A stretch of 38,852 nt of DNA from Oribacterium sp. NK2B42. Lineage in GTDB: Bacteria > Bacillota > Clostridia > Lachnospirales > Lachnospiraceae. Where the stretch lies: positions 1 to 38,852 of the forward strand of contig NZ_AUJX01000038.1 in assembly GCF_000424445.1 (NCBI RefSeq). Direction: 5' to 3'. Made by a program: the position numbers and the translations under genes. The notes beneath the pieces are model-generated. The model made no database searches, was not told the origin of the DNA, and worked only from the letters and a program-made list of their open reading frames with translations. Shown in pieces: positions 25,570-34,143 of this stretch (position 1 is its first letter; every line of letters starts with the position of its first letter).

Positions 25570-26784
25570 CTAAAACTCACATTTCGTGTCATCACAAAAT
25601 CCGTCATCGTACACGGACTGAAGATAAAGTCCCACAAATGGGGATTCTTTAGTTATATCCTCACAGGCACTTTCATTCCAATTTATCTTATCTTTTCGAC
25701 CTGAAAAATAAGCAGAATTCACTTCAGAAAAGAAACTGCAGATTTCCTCATTTGGCTCGGCAATGCTCCTCTTCAGCATCCTGGTTGAAGTATCTTTAAA
25801 GAATCTCCCGGCATCCTCCGCATGTTCAAATTCAAGCTCTTCAGTATGGTATGTGGCCTTATCTCCTTTAAACTCTATTACTCCATACTGGCAGGGCGCC
25901 ACCATAAGTGAGGAGGTTGCGATATCCTTAAGTCCGTTTTCACTCTCAGCTATATTCTGTATATGCATGTGGCCGCTCAGATTGCAGCGCACACCATATT
26001 TTTCGTAGAGTTCACAAAGCTTCTCATACTGCTCCATAACAAATCCATCCGTAAACATCGGATTATGCGGAATCAGGTTCTGATGGCTTACGGCAATCAC
26101 CTGATTCCCGGATTTTCGGGCTTCTTCCAGCTGAACCTTTATCCATTCCAGTGTCTCGTCCTTAAGTTCCCCGGGTTCCTCTTTAGTATTGACATCTATC
26201 ATTAGAACTCTTGCTCCTGAATTAAGTTCGGTCACATAACTAAGTGATGAATCATCCCGGGCCAATGCCTCTTCATAGCCAAAATCCCTGTATATCTGTG
26301 AAAAGTCTTCGGCAGAAACATTATCAACCAGGGTATAACCGTCACCTTTAAAGCATGCTGCTCCGCGACTATAGAGATCATGATTTCCCGGTATCACCAA
26401 AACCCTTATCCCGGCATCCTCAACTGATTTCAGCTTCTGAGCCAGGCCCTCATGACTTGCCTTTGCACCGTTGAATGTCAGATCTCCGGACAGAATGACT
26501 ACCTCCGGCTTTATTGTGACCATCTCTTTCACAAAGGAATCCGTGATCTCTTCGCAGTACTGCATGAATTTTCCGTCAGCATTCTCAATCAGCTCTGTGA
26601 AATATTTCCCGCCATCCGTCAGCTCCGGCGCAATATAATGAATATCCGTTGCCACACATATGGTGGTTTCGTCCAACGCTATTATATTTTCATGATCTCC
26701 CGACTCCGTTCCCGGAAATTTCAAAAAAAGAAGCAGCACCAGTATGAACGCAATAGCCGGTAATATAAATCTAAGGTATCTCAT
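25570..26784 (-). CDS. Membrane-anchored metallophosphoesterase
   Basis: A 404-residue calcineurin-like phosphoesterase with one N-terminal membrane segment (FILPAIAFILVLLLFLKF), so the catalytic part is outside the cell. All five metal motifs are present: ATDIHY, ILSGDLTFNG, IPGNHDLY, VSHQN and LSGHMHIQ. The C-terminal 100 residues are helical. Start at the ATG with AAAGGTG 6 bases upstream; a GTG nine bases earlier is less likely. It is the first gene of the minus-strand series with the STAS-kinase, nucleotidyltransferase and IspF-like genes, with a 122-bp gap to the next start, so joint transcription is possible but not proven. Confidence 0.9.
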   Translation of the reverse strand: MRYLRFILPAIAFILVLLLFLKFPGTESGDHENIIALDETTICVATDIHYIAPELTDGGKYFTELIENADGKFMQYCEEITDSFVKEMVTIKPEVVILSGDLTFNGAKASHEGLAQKLKSVEDAGIRVLVIPGNHDLYSRGAACFKGDGYTLVDNVSAEDFSQIYRDFGYEEALARDDSSLSYVTELNSGARVLMIDVNTKEEPGELKDETLEWIKVQLEEARKSGNQVIAVSHQNLIPHNPMFTDGFVMEQYEKLCELYEKYGVRCNLSGHMHIQNIAESENGLKDIATSSLMVAPCQYGVIEFKGDKATYHTEELEFEHAEDAGRFFKDTSTRMLKRSIAEPNEEICSFFSEVNSAYFSGRKDKINWNESACEDITKESPFVGLYLQSVYDDGFCDDTKCEF

Positions 26785-26866
26785 ATTAAACACCTTTAGC
26801 TGTCATGCATAGTTGACAAGAAACTGTTTTACATTCAAAAAGATGATGTTGTTGATTTAGTTCTTT

Positions 26867-28207
26867 TTAAGAGGTTTTGTTTTTCAACCAGTCTCTCAGA
26901 AGAAAAGTACAGAAATACGGAAATGTGTAAATATTGTTTTCAAAGCCAATATTGTTCGATGAGAGTTTAACACCCCAACTGATGTCCTCGTATCTATCGT
27001 TATTGATCAGTGAACGCAGAGATTGGGAACGCCCGCTTCTGGCCTTTACTTCAACCGGAATCAGAGATGTGGTATCCCTTATAAAAAAGTCTTCTTCCAA
27101 GGTGCCGTCATCTCGTTTGTAATAGAAAAGCCCGTAATTATCCTTATAAAGAGCCTCACTCACGATACTCTCATAAAGTGCTCCCTTATATACTCCCAGA
27201 TTTTTATTAACTCGTAAATCCTCCTGGGATTCATCATCCAGCATGGAAACAAGCAGACCGGTGTCTGATAAATATATCTTAAACTTTGAATCGTCATAAT
27301 TTCCTTTTAGCGGTAGTTCAGGAAAATTAAGACAGTAACAAAGGTTTATCAGGCCTGCATCTTTCAGCCATTCTATGCATCCGGCATAATCATGAAACCT
27401 TGCTCCGGAAGCAACTTTTGATACCTGAAATTTTTTGTTATCCTTAGCAAGCTGAGTGGGAACAGACTCATATACTCTGGAAATTCTTGTCTGGTCAACG
27501 CCGGAAGCATACTTTCGGATATCTTCTTTATAAGATGATACGATTTGTCTTTGTAGTTCCAGGGTTCCAGAAAAATTATCATTACTGATATATCTTGAAA
27601 CCACTTCAGGCATTCCGCCTATAATGACATAATCAATGAACAGGTTCGAAAATGTTTTCATGACAGACTCATTGAAAGGTGCCAAAAAAAGCATGGTATT
27701 TAAAAGATCTGAACGAATTGATTCGTCATAGCCCTTTGCCCACAGGAATTCTTCAAAATCCATAGACTTCATTTCATAGTCAGTTTTGTATCCTACACTG
27801 ATACTTTCGATCTGCTTATAATTAATTCCGAGAAGGGAACCACTGCATATGACGTCATATCTTCCATCAATGGAGAAAAATTTAAGTGATGTAACTATGT
27901 CGGGGTAGGACTGAATCTCATCAAAGAATATAAGTGTTTCGTTTTCTATAAACTCATATCCGGGTTCTATCCTTGTGATATTTTTTATTATATCAACAGG
28001 GCTGTATCCATCCTCCAGGATATTTTTGAATTTCGGGCTCTCTATGAAGTTTATCTCAACTATATTTTTATAATGAGTCTCTGCGAATCGTCTTATGGAT
28101 TCTGTTTTCCCTGTCTGACGCGCCCCTTTTACTATAAGCGGTTTTTTATCAGGGGATCCGAACCAGTCTTCAAGGTATAGATCGATTTTTCTTTTCAGAT
28201 AAGCCAT
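26867..28207 (-). CDS. AAA ATPase with DUF4143 domain
   Basis: A 446-residue protein of the large AAA_14/DUF4143 family. Walker A is KGARQTGKTES (28-36), Walker B LIFFDEIQSYPD (about 92-103), and an arginine-containing sensor CSGSLLG follows. The C-terminal half carries DUF4143 with LYESIVSEAL and the PD-(D/E)xK-like end (EEDFFIRD, LIPVEVKARSGRSQSL). The family is widespread in anaerobes and archaea, often beside mobile DNA, and its function is not established; nuclease activity is suspected from the fold. The gene is complete and monocistronic. Repeats resembling IS21 ends lie just upstream. Confidence 0.9.
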   Translation of the reverse strand: MAYLKRKIDLYLEDWFGSPDKKPLIVKGARQTGKTESIRRFAETHYKNIVEINFIESPKFKNILEDGYSPVDIIKNITRIEPGYEFIENETLIFFDEIQSYPDIVTSLKFFSIDGRYDVICSGSLLGINYKQIESISVGYKTDYEMKSMDFEEFLWAKGYDESIRSDLLNTMLFLAPFNESVMKTFSNLFIDYVIIGGMPEVVSRYISNDNFSGTLELQRQIVSSYKEDIRKYASGVDQTRISRVYESVPTQLAKDNKKFQVSKVASGARFHDYAGCIEWLKDAGLINLCYCLNFPELPLKGNYDDSKFKIYLSDTGLLVSMLDDESQEDLRVNKNLGVYKGALYESIVSEALYKDNYGLFYYKRDDGTLEEDFFIRDTTSLIPVEVKARSGRSQSLRSLINNDRYEDISWGVKLSSNNIGFENNIYTFPYFCTFLLRDWLKNKTS

Positions 28208-28264
28208 GTTTTATCCTCCGGAAACTTTTATATAAATATTTTATCACAGTTTCAAAGAAAAATA

Positions 28265-28346
28265 CAAAAATTTGAGCCATTCAACACCTTGATACCGCAA
28301 AAATTTGAGCCATTTAATAATAAATTCCGACAAAATTTGAGCCATT
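28265..28346. repeat. Three 16-bp direct repeats spaced 32-33 bp, likely IS21-type end
   Basis: AAAATTTGAGCCATT occurs three times in direct orientation (28266, 28299, 28332) with unrelated spacers of 15-17 bp. On the minus strand the unit reads AATGGCTCAAATTTT, like the multiple transposase-binding repeats at the ends of IS21-family elements. No istA/istB gene is in the window, so this is a lone remnant in the 304-bp gap before the AAA ATPase gene. Confidence 0.55.
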
Positions 28347-28397
28347 CCGTTTCCGCTTTTAGCATCAATCTGTAGCAGTCAAGCATCAATCACTATT

Positions 28398-28440
28398 AAA
28401 AAAGCTGCTGATACAAAACGTCTGTATCAGCAGCTTTTTT
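28398..28440. terminator. Bidirectional Rho-independent terminator
   Basis: AAAAAAGCTGCTGATACA and TGTATCAGCAGCTTTTTT are perfect complements around a 7-base loop. With A and T tracts on both sides it can work in both directions; on the minus strand it ends the transporter operon (28512). Confidence 0.9.
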
Positions 28441-28511
28441 GCGTCCTATCTCCTTAACAGGAACATATCATTTCATCCCGCTTTGAAAGAAGACCTTTAC
28501 TTGTAAAAAAA

Positions 28512-29825
28512 TCACAGCACCATCGCCACTACGAAATTATAAGCAGCACATACCAGTACACTTACCGGAACCGCAACCATAAGAAGTCTATTGAACAGAG
28601 TATTTCTGTCCTCTTCCTTAGGTGTTGATCCGAGTATGAGAGATCCTCCGGATGAGAATGGGCTGATGGCACTTGACTGGGCACCAAGCACTGTACATGC
28701 GAAGAGTACAGGAGCAGACAATACGGTAGATGCTGCAAGTGCCGGGATAAGAGGGAACAGTGCCGGCGCAACAACACCTGTGGTTGAACTGAAGAAACTC
28801 ATGATAGCAGCAATAATTGAAAATGCGATCGGAATAAGTGGCTTAGGAACATTTGAACCTACCCAGAGGCTGAGCATTTCGATAGTGCCTGCCTTAACCG
28901 CAACCGCAATAAGCATTCCGGCTCCGGCGATCATGATGATGGTATTCCATGGAATTCTCGCGATGGCATCTTTCTGAGGAGCAAGCTTCATAAGTAATGC
29001 AATTACCGCAAAAATGACAGCAACCAGACCTACATCAACTTTTCCCGCAATGTAGCTTATACTTTCATTTCCCGGCATAAGGATCTTGAGAAGAGGGAAA
29101 ATAAGTACCACAACCATCATTGCGATCATAAGTGTAAGTGTTGTACTCTGCTCTTTTGTAAATGCTTCAGGCTTTTTAAACACAACGCCTTTTCCGATGT
29201 TTTTATTTTCCTTTGTTCCGTATCTGAAAATAGCAACAAGGATAAGTGAAAAGATCATGGAGAAGAAGAAAATCTGCATTTCCATTCCGAAGCTGTCAAC
29301 AGCAGTAAGTTCAGGAGTTGCTTCATAAGCCGTATCCGCAAGACCTCTGAAAACTACACCGAGGTTTGAGGTTGGGAAGTTTCCGCCGCAAAGAGCACCG
29401 CAGTTAATAGCTACAGCGCCGGTAACCTTATCCATTCTTGACTCATCGCAGATAACAAGAGTTATAGGTGCAAGGAATGCAAGAACAGTAAAGTATGTGG
29501 CTCCCATTACTGAGAGAATTACAGCTACTGCAAAGAGTGCAAAGGGAAGCATTCCCGGAAATTTGCGACACGCATAGAGCAGTGAACCGGACATCTTCTC
29601 CAATGTTCCGTTGATGGCGGCAACATTATAGAAAAGAGAAACTGAAAGGATAACAAACATGGTGTTCGTTGGCCAGAAAGCTATAACCTCCTTAGGCTTT
29701 AACCCCATGATGAAACAACCTATAACATATGCAAAAACGATACAAAATAGACCCGTATTAATCTTGGTTTTATATCCAAGGTAGATCGCCACAGCGATCG
29801 CCAGTATGATGACTGCACTTAACAT
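28512..29825 (-). CDS. MatC-like dicarboxylate/ion transporter
   Basis: A 437-residue membrane protein of the ion transporter (IT) superfamily with about 11-12 hydrophobic helices. The N-terminal half resembles the MatC N-terminal domain (LFYNVAAINGTLEKM, VMGATYFTVLAFLAP, GALCGGNFPTSNLG); the C-terminal half has FFSSTTGVVAPALFPLIPAL and GAQSSAISPFSSGGSLIL, the two hairpin-type substrate motifs. Such carriers import malonate-like or other carboxylates with a cation. It follows the DUF6282 hydrolase by 30 bp on the same strand and is probably controlled by the divergent LysR gene, so the substrate may be what the hydrolase acts on. AGGAGG lies 6 bases upstream of ATG. Confidence 0.88.
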   Translation of the reverse strand: MLSAVIILAIAVAIYLGYKTKINTGLFCIVFAYVIGCFIMGLKPKEVIAFWPTNTMFVILSVSLFYNVAAINGTLEKMSGSLLYACRKFPGMLPFALFAVAVILSVMGATYFTVLAFLAPITLVICDESRMDKVTGAVAINCGALCGGNFPTSNLGVVFRGLADTAYEATPELTAVDSFGMEMQIFFFSMIFSLILVAIFRYGTKENKNIGKGVVFKKPEAFTKEQSTTLTLMIAMMVVVLIFPLLKILMPGNESISYIAGKVDVGLVAVIFAVIALLMKLAPQKDAIARIPWNTIIMIAGAGMLIAVAVKAGTIEMLSLWVGSNVPKPLIPIAFSIIAAIMSFFSSTTGVVAPALFPLIPALAASTVLSAPVLFACTVLGAQSSAISPFSSGGSLILGSTPKEEDRNTLFNRLLMVAVPVSVLVCAAYNFVVAMVL

Positions 29826-29855
29826 TTTTATCCTCCTGATTACTTAACCTGTTTC

Positions 29856-30722
29856 TCATTCTTCAATTCCGAGAAGTCTGTATGGAATAGTCTTGGTCAT
29901 ATGATAAACGTGCTCGATTGGAATTCCGTACTCCACAAGATAATGCATATACTCATACATCTCAGTTTCCCAATCCGGATTCTCGACCTGACCACCGTCT
30001 GTATCAACCATAACGTGCTCGTATCCGACTTCCTTGATGAGCTCAGCATTCTCCTTAAGATTCAGATGATAAGGCTGTCCCTTACCCATGTTCTGCGCAT
30101 AGCATCGCTCAAGAATAACATCGTAATCCTTAACCAGTCTTATCTGATCTTCAATGGAATAATCACATACCCACCACTCAGGATGTGTGATTATGATCTT
30201 TTTAACACCTGCATCTCTGGCAGCTTCCACCACTGTGAATGCCTCCTCAGGTGACACATGTGCGGTTCCGAGAGCAACATCATAATCCTTTACGAGCTTA
30301 AATACGTCGATCAACTCCGGTATGACTTTTCCGTCTCTTACCAGTTCGATTCCATCAGCAGGATTCTGTCCCATTTTCTCAAGGTGACGTTTTGCCGATT
30401 GTGTCGGGAGCCATATTTCCTTAGCCCCCAGCTTCAATCCCTTCTCAACAGCCTCAGGATTAACGCCACCGATAACTTTATTCATTACAACACCACCGTA
30501 CATGGTGAAGCCGGTATTCTCACCGTAAACCCGCTTTACATACTCATTTGCTATGGCAGCGCGGTTCACCGTGAATCCGAGATGTGATTTAATCACTATC
30601 GCTCTGGCTCCGACTCTTACAGCCGCATCAGCCAGCTGCAGATCATTATAAGCACGGGTTCTCAGATCCGGATTTGTGTGTACATGCATATCACATATAC
30701 CTTTAAGCGATACTCTGCTCAT
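29856..30722 (-). CDS. DUF6282 family amidohydrolase-like protein
   Basis: A 288-residue TIM-barrel metal-dependent hydrolase-like protein. The first strand carries the metal pair DMHVHTNPD (His13, His15); further metal candidates are IKSHLGF, GTAHVSPEE, ITHPEWW and MVDTDGGQ, in the order seen in amidohydrolase and PHP-like enzymes. The family has no established substrate. It is the first gene of a two-gene operon with the carboxylate carrier and lies opposite a LysR regulator, so a role in breakdown of an imported acid, ester or lactone is a fair inference. AGGAGGG precedes the ATG. Confidence 0.85.
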   Translation of the reverse strand: MSRVSLKGICDMHVHTNPDLRTRAYNDLQLADAAVRVGARAIVIKSHLGFTVNRAAIANEYVKRVYGENTGFTMYGGVVMNKVIGGVNPEAVEKGLKLGAKEIWLPTQSAKRHLEKMGQNPADGIELVRDGKVIPELIDVFKLVKDYDVALGTAHVSPEEAFTVVEAARDAGVKKIIITHPEWWVCDYSIEDQIRLVKDYDVILERCYAQNMGKGQPYHLNLKENAELIKEVGYEHVMVDTDGGQVENPDWETEMYEYMHYLVEYGIPIEHVYHMTKTIPYRLLGIEE

Positions 30723-30862
30723 ATTCCCTCCTAAACTAATGTTGCTTTTGGGAGCTTTAATATCTGATATACAGATGCAGATCCAGTTGGCTCCTTACAT
30801 GCTCCCTTAAGTGTTCAGGGTGCCAATGTTTATACCCGTTCACGATGTACATCTGTTGATTT

Positions 30863-30901
30863 ATGAAATACCAATAATAATTCGGCCGGGTGGTATTTCA
30901 T
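30863..30901. promoter_or_regulatory. Inverted repeat in the LysR/DUF6282 divergent region
   Basis: ATGAAATACCA and TGGTATTTCAT are exact complements with a 17-base spacer. In the 389-bp gap between a LysR gene and its divergent target operon this is the best operator candidate, although the spacer is longer than the classical T-N11-A box. Confidence 0.5.
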
Positions 30902-30931
30902 TAATCTTTAATGTGAGTATAATTAAAAACA

Positions 30932-30986
30932 ACATATCGCAGAATACGATATTTCATTATACATCGTATCGGTTTTTCCGATATGT
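30932..30986. promoter_or_regulatory. Nested inverted repeats before the LysR gene
   Basis: ACATATCG/CGATATGT (outer) enclose ATACGAT/ATCGTAT (inner), and an alternative stem TATCGG-TTTTT-CCGATA overlaps both. The set could be a cruciform operator, or alternate RNA folds in the LysR leader 126 bp before its start. Confidence 0.4.
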
Positions 30987-31061
30987 TACAGTATTTCAAC
31001 GCTTCTTAAAATAAATGATAATTGCTTTAAATTTAATTAGCGGGGGAATATTGTGAAATAG

Positions 31062-31105
31062 ACTTTTCATCACTATTTGTGCTACGGCATGGCGGCGGAA
31101 TGGAG
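31062..31105 (+). promoter_or_regulatory. Shared mRNA leader element, copy 2 (LysR gene)
   Basis: Repeats the element at 20704-20750: ACTTTTCATCACTATTTG to GTGCT is identical, and GGCGGCGGAATGGAG ends it next to the start codon. The connecting bases differ (ACGGCAT here) and the 8-bp hairpin of copy 1 is not kept. The GGAG of the element is the ribosome site. Confidence 0.6.
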
Positions 31106-31111
31106 AATGAT

Positions 31112-32035
31112 ATGGAAATAAAAGAGCTAAATTATCTAATCGCAATTTACGAAGAACGGAGCATATCCAAAGCTGCGGAAAGACTCTATATGGCACAGTC
31201 CAGTCTTTCCCAGTTCCTGACCACCTATGAAAGTAATCTGGGACACAAACTGTTTGTCCGCACTTCAAATGGCGTCCGTCCAACTGAATCCGGGCAGATT
31301 CTGATCGATTATGCCTATCACACCTTATCTGAGTACCATAGAGTACAGGATCAAATGCAGGATGTTTCCAATCTTAATTCAGGACATGTTATTCTGGGAA
31401 TCAGTTCCTTCAGAGGTTCCTATCTGCTTCCTCCTGTGCTGAATGCTTTTCATATGACCTATCCCAACATCCATGTCCAGATCGTGGAAAAGAATTCAAT
31501 GGCACTTGAACAGCTATTGTTAAACGGTGATATAGACATAGCTTTACTGGCTCATAAAGTAAAAAACAACCGACTTCATGTTGAAAAGCTGATAAGAGAC
31601 GAAATATGTCTAGTGACCAGTCCAAACCACCCCATAATAAGCAAAGCCAAGGTGAACAAGCAGCACAGTTTCTCCCAGATCACCAAACGTATAGACATTA
31701 AGGACACAAAAAACTATGAATTCCTGTTAAGTGATTATGATACGATACTTGGACGTGAAGCCAGAAAACTGTTTTTGAAAAACGGTATAACTCCCATTGC
31801 CTATAACAACACTTTGTCCGCCCTTTTCGCGGCCTCACTGGCTGCCAACGGACAGGGGCTTGCTTTCACCTACTATAGCTCAAGGCATTATTTCAGAAAT
31901 GCAGAATTCCTGTCTCTCGGAAAAGATGCACCAAGTGTGGAACTCTCAACAGCCATTTCAGCAGAAAGATATCACTCCAAGGCAACCCTTGCCTTAAATG
32001 AAGTGATACACGAGATACTGAAATCTGTGAAATGA
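31112..32035 (+). CDS. LysR-family transcriptional regulator
   Basis: A 307-residue LysR regulator. The winged HTH fills residues 1-60 (MEIKELNYLIAIYEERSISK, AAERLYMAQSSLSQFL, LFVRTSNGVRPTESG); the effector-binding domain is in 90-300 (VILGISSFRGSYLLPPVL, DIALLAHK, FAASLAANGQGLAF). The start at 31112 is chosen because GGAG stands 7 bases upstream and the domain begins exactly there; two earlier in-frame ATGs lie inside the leader element. It is divergent from the DUF6282-transporter operon, the usual position of a LysR activator with a small-acid inducer. Confidence 0.92.
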   Translation: MEIKELNYLIAIYEERSISKAAERLYMAQSSLSQFLTTYESNLGHKLFVRTSNGVRPTESGQILIDYAYHTLSEYHRVQDQMQDVSNLNSGHVILGISSFRGSYLLPPVLNAFHMTYPNIHVQIVEKNSMALEQLLLNGDIDIALLAHKVKNNRLHVEKLIRDEICLVTSPNHPIISKAKVNKQHSFSQITKRIDIKDTKNYEFLLSDYDTILGREARKLFLKNGITPIAYNNTLSALFAASLAANGQGLAFTYYSSRHYFRNAEFLSLGKDAPSVELSTAISAERYHSKATLALNEVIHEILKSVK

Positions 32036-32212
32036 AACAATAGTCTTCATAAATAGCAATAATCTATTTCAGAGAAGTCGTATTTCTTCTTGATACTATG
32101 ACGCTACTGTTCATTCCCAATACAGTAGGACTTATGAGTCTGATAGATTAAATCCGTTTGTCAGAAATAAACGGTAAAAAATACACGCTTATAAATAAGG
32201 AGTTGGCATATT

Positions 32213-33109
32213 ATGGTTACAATTCATTACCACCTTCCAGGACTCTTTGAGTTTTATGATCTATATAAATTATTTCTGCCGCTTTTCAGAGAACATCGGG
32301 AATACTTTTATGACTGGTGTGACATAGGGTCTGTATACGGCGCTCCCGGAGACTGCCTTTGGGGCGGCGGACGTGTAGGGTTCGGTGATGAGAATCCTGA
32401 TAATGTAGTTTCAATGATGAAAGAATATAAAGTTTCTGCCCGTCTGACTTTCAGTAATTCACTGATAAATGAAAAGCATCTTTATGACAGGAAATGTAAT
32501 CGTCTATGTGACCTGTTTGAAAATGTCAGCGGTGTTAAGAATGGTGTGATCATTCATTCCGATTTGTTGCTTGACCACATCAGGAAGAATCATCCGGGAT
32601 TTTATTTCGTCTCATCAACCACCAAAGTTTTGACAGACTTTGAGGATTTCAGGAATGAACTTAACAGAGAAGAATTCCGATATGTTGTTCCGGATTTCAG
32701 GTTAAATAAACGCTTTGATGAATTAAACACACTTACTACAGCACAGAAACAAAAGGTTGAATTTTTATGCAATGAATGCTGCTGGTTCGGATGCTATGAC
32801 AGAAAAAACTGTTACGAAAACGTCAGCAAAAAGAGCCTCGGTGAAGATTGTGAAGATCATATCTGTGTTTCTCCGGAGGCAAAGTATGGCTATCGTTTCT
32901 CGGAGGCAATGAAGAATCCCGGATTCATAGGTGTTCAAGACATAAAGAATGTTTATGCTCCTATGGGATTTTCTGAATTTAAAATAGAAGGACGAAGCCT
33001 TGGCAGCGCGATGATCCTGGAATTTTTGCTGTACTATATGACCAAACCCGAGTATCAGCTTAATGTAAGAGAAGAGATATATCTTGACAGTTCATTGGAT
33101 CTTTTCTGA
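32213..33109 (+). CDS. U32-peptidase-like TIM-barrel protein with Cys cluster
   Basis: A 298-residue protein of unknown function. The later part has the look of U32-type proteins: a strand pattern VVPDFRLNKRFDEL, a Cys-rich stretch (CNECCWFGCYDRKNCYENV, about 192-210), then C in HICVSPEA and a GFSEFKIEGRSLG motif like the one that ends U32 barrels. Members of that superfamily bind a 4Fe-4S cluster and act in hydroxylation or tRNA and quinone modification; the Cys cluster supports a metal centre here, but I cannot assign a reaction. AAGGAG lies 10 bases before ATG. A decayed partial copy lies inverted at 34826-34990. Confidence 0.65.
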   Translation: MVTIHYHLPGLFEFYDLYKLFLPLFREHREYFYDWCDIGSVYGAPGDCLWGGGRVGFGDENPDNVVSMMKEYKVSARLTFSNSLINEKHLYDRKCNRLCDLFENVSGVKNGVIIHSDLLLDHIRKNHPGFYFVSSTTKVLTDFEDFRNELNREEFRYVVPDFRLNKRFDELNTLTTAQKQKVEFLCNECCWFGCYDRKNCYENVSKKSLGEDCEDHICVSPEAKYGYRFSEAMKNPGFIGVQDIKNVYAPMGFSEFKIEGRSLGSAMILEFLLYYMTKPEYQLNVREEIYLDSSLDLF

Positions 33110-33291
33110 GAGAATTATGTTTATACTTGCATTTTTTTATATTTCTTTATATATCGGTATATATCTATATGTCTGTTTATATATTTTGTGATGATATGAA
33201 CTGTTACAGAGGTGAGTTTAAGCAGGGTTCTGCATTTGTAAAGAAAATCATTGATGTTCCAATCAGATGATGATTTTTTGCGGCATCGGTG

Positions 33292-33305
33292 GTAAACTAG
33301 TTTAC
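33292..33305. promoter_or_regulatory. 14-bp perfect palindrome upstream of the VOC gene
   Basis: GTAAACTAGTTTAC is fully self-complementary and stands 80 bp before the VOC start codon, where an operator or promoter element is expected. It is the clearest symmetric site in the 275-bp gap. Confidence 0.45.
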
Positions 33306-33384
33306 GGAGTGGTTTGTGAGCCCTGATCATCTGAGCCCCTCCGTCATATATCAAAAAAACATTTACAAAACCGGGAGGTACATT

Positions 33385-33768
33385 ATGGCAGATTTAATGT
33401 CAAAGGATTTTGATGCAGTCAAGGAATTGGGACTTTGTGTCCTTCATGTAGGTATCAATGCAGACGGTGAAGAAGATGCTTTACGAATTGCAGATGAATT
33501 CCACACTCTGATGGGCTTTCTTCCACGTGTTGGTAACAGCTCTATCTTCGCTTCTGATCTCATCGAGATCATGAAAAAGGATGGTCCCGGAGAGAAAGGG
33601 CATATTGCAATCGGTGCTCACGATGTTGCAAAGGCTGCCGAATTTTTTGAAATGAGAGGCATGGGAGTAAAGAAAGATAGTGCCACCTACAATGAGGACG
33701 GCACCATGAAATTCATCTATCTTGATAAGATGATCGCAGGTTTCGCTATCCATCTTAAGCAGTATTGA
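33385..33768 (+). CDS. VOC (glyoxalase-fold) family protein
   Basis: A 127-residue single-domain VOC protein. It matches the C-terminal module fused to 2-keto-3-deoxy-6-phosphogluconate aldolase in some clostridia: LGLCVLHVGINADGEEDALR, GFLPRVGNSSIFASDLIEIM, GHIAIGAHDVAKAAEFFEMR, FIYLDKMIAGFAIHLKQY. Here it stands alone, with no aldolase part upstream or downstream. Start at 33385, 5 bases after GGGAGG. A strong terminator follows, so it is monocistronic. Function is unknown; a regulatory or accessory role to an aldolase elsewhere is possible. Confidence 0.82.
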   Translation: MADLMSKDFDAVKELGLCVLHVGINADGEEDALRIADEFHTLMGFLPRVGNSSIFASDLIEIMKKDGPGEKGHIAIGAHDVAKAAEFFEMRGMGVKKDSATYNEDGTMKFIYLDKMIAGFAIHLKQY

Positions 33769-33782
33769 TTTTCTTTGTAGGA

Positions 33783-33818
33783 AAAGGCCGCAGATTCTTC
33801 ATTCGGACTGCGGCCTTT
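33783..33818 (+). terminator. Rho-independent terminator after the VOC gene
   Basis: AAAGGCCGCAG pairs perfectly with CTGCGGCCTTT around a 14-base loop, 15 bp after the stop codon. Confidence 0.85.
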
Positions 33819-33918
33819 CCTGTGTTTGATTTTTCAGGATACATCCCGGTTTAAGCATCTCACAATATAGCGGACGCATTCTTCAGAATACACCGAAACA
33901 TCAGAAAATGCTCAATAA

Positions 33919-34098
33919 AGTTATCGACTCCTGTTTAACAACAAGCCTCTTTTTGTTAAGCTTAAAGCCGCAATGGTAGAAGAGAAGGAAGGCCGAAGAC
34001 TGATTGTAGGTGTCAACAACATTGACGCTCAGATCCGTCAGGAAGAGGATGATTATCGAAGGCTTCAGGCTCAAATAATCAATGATGCATTTTACTAA
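33919..34098 (+). pseudogene. C-terminal remnant of a PAS/GGDEF-type signalling protein
   Basis: An open stretch of 59 codons without start codon reads VKLKAAMVEEKEGRRLIVGV, then NNIDAQIRQEEDDYRRLQA and ends in NDAFY. This is the sentence found at the end of the sensory PAS part of many Lachnospiraceae diguanylate-cyclase and histidine-kinase proteins (LKAAMV, DGRRLIVGV.NID.Q.R). The rest of the gene is gone and a terminator follows immediately. Confidence 0.6.
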
Positions 34099-34130
34099 AA
34101 AGGGGGCTGTCTTAGTTGACAGCCCCTTTT
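34098..34130. terminator. Terminator hairpin between convergent units
   Basis: AAAAGGGG-CTGTC pairs with GACAGCCCCTTTT (one bulged G) around a 6-base loop, and serves the remnant on the plus strand and the DUF2798 gene on the minus strand. Confidence 0.82.
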
Positions 34131-34143
34131 AATACATATTCTT

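Noticed and set aside
28265-28346. Regularly spaced repeats as a CRISPR array
   Set aside because: Only three units, repeat core of 16 bp, spacers of 15-17 bp, AT-rich and without dyad symmetry; no cas gene in the window.
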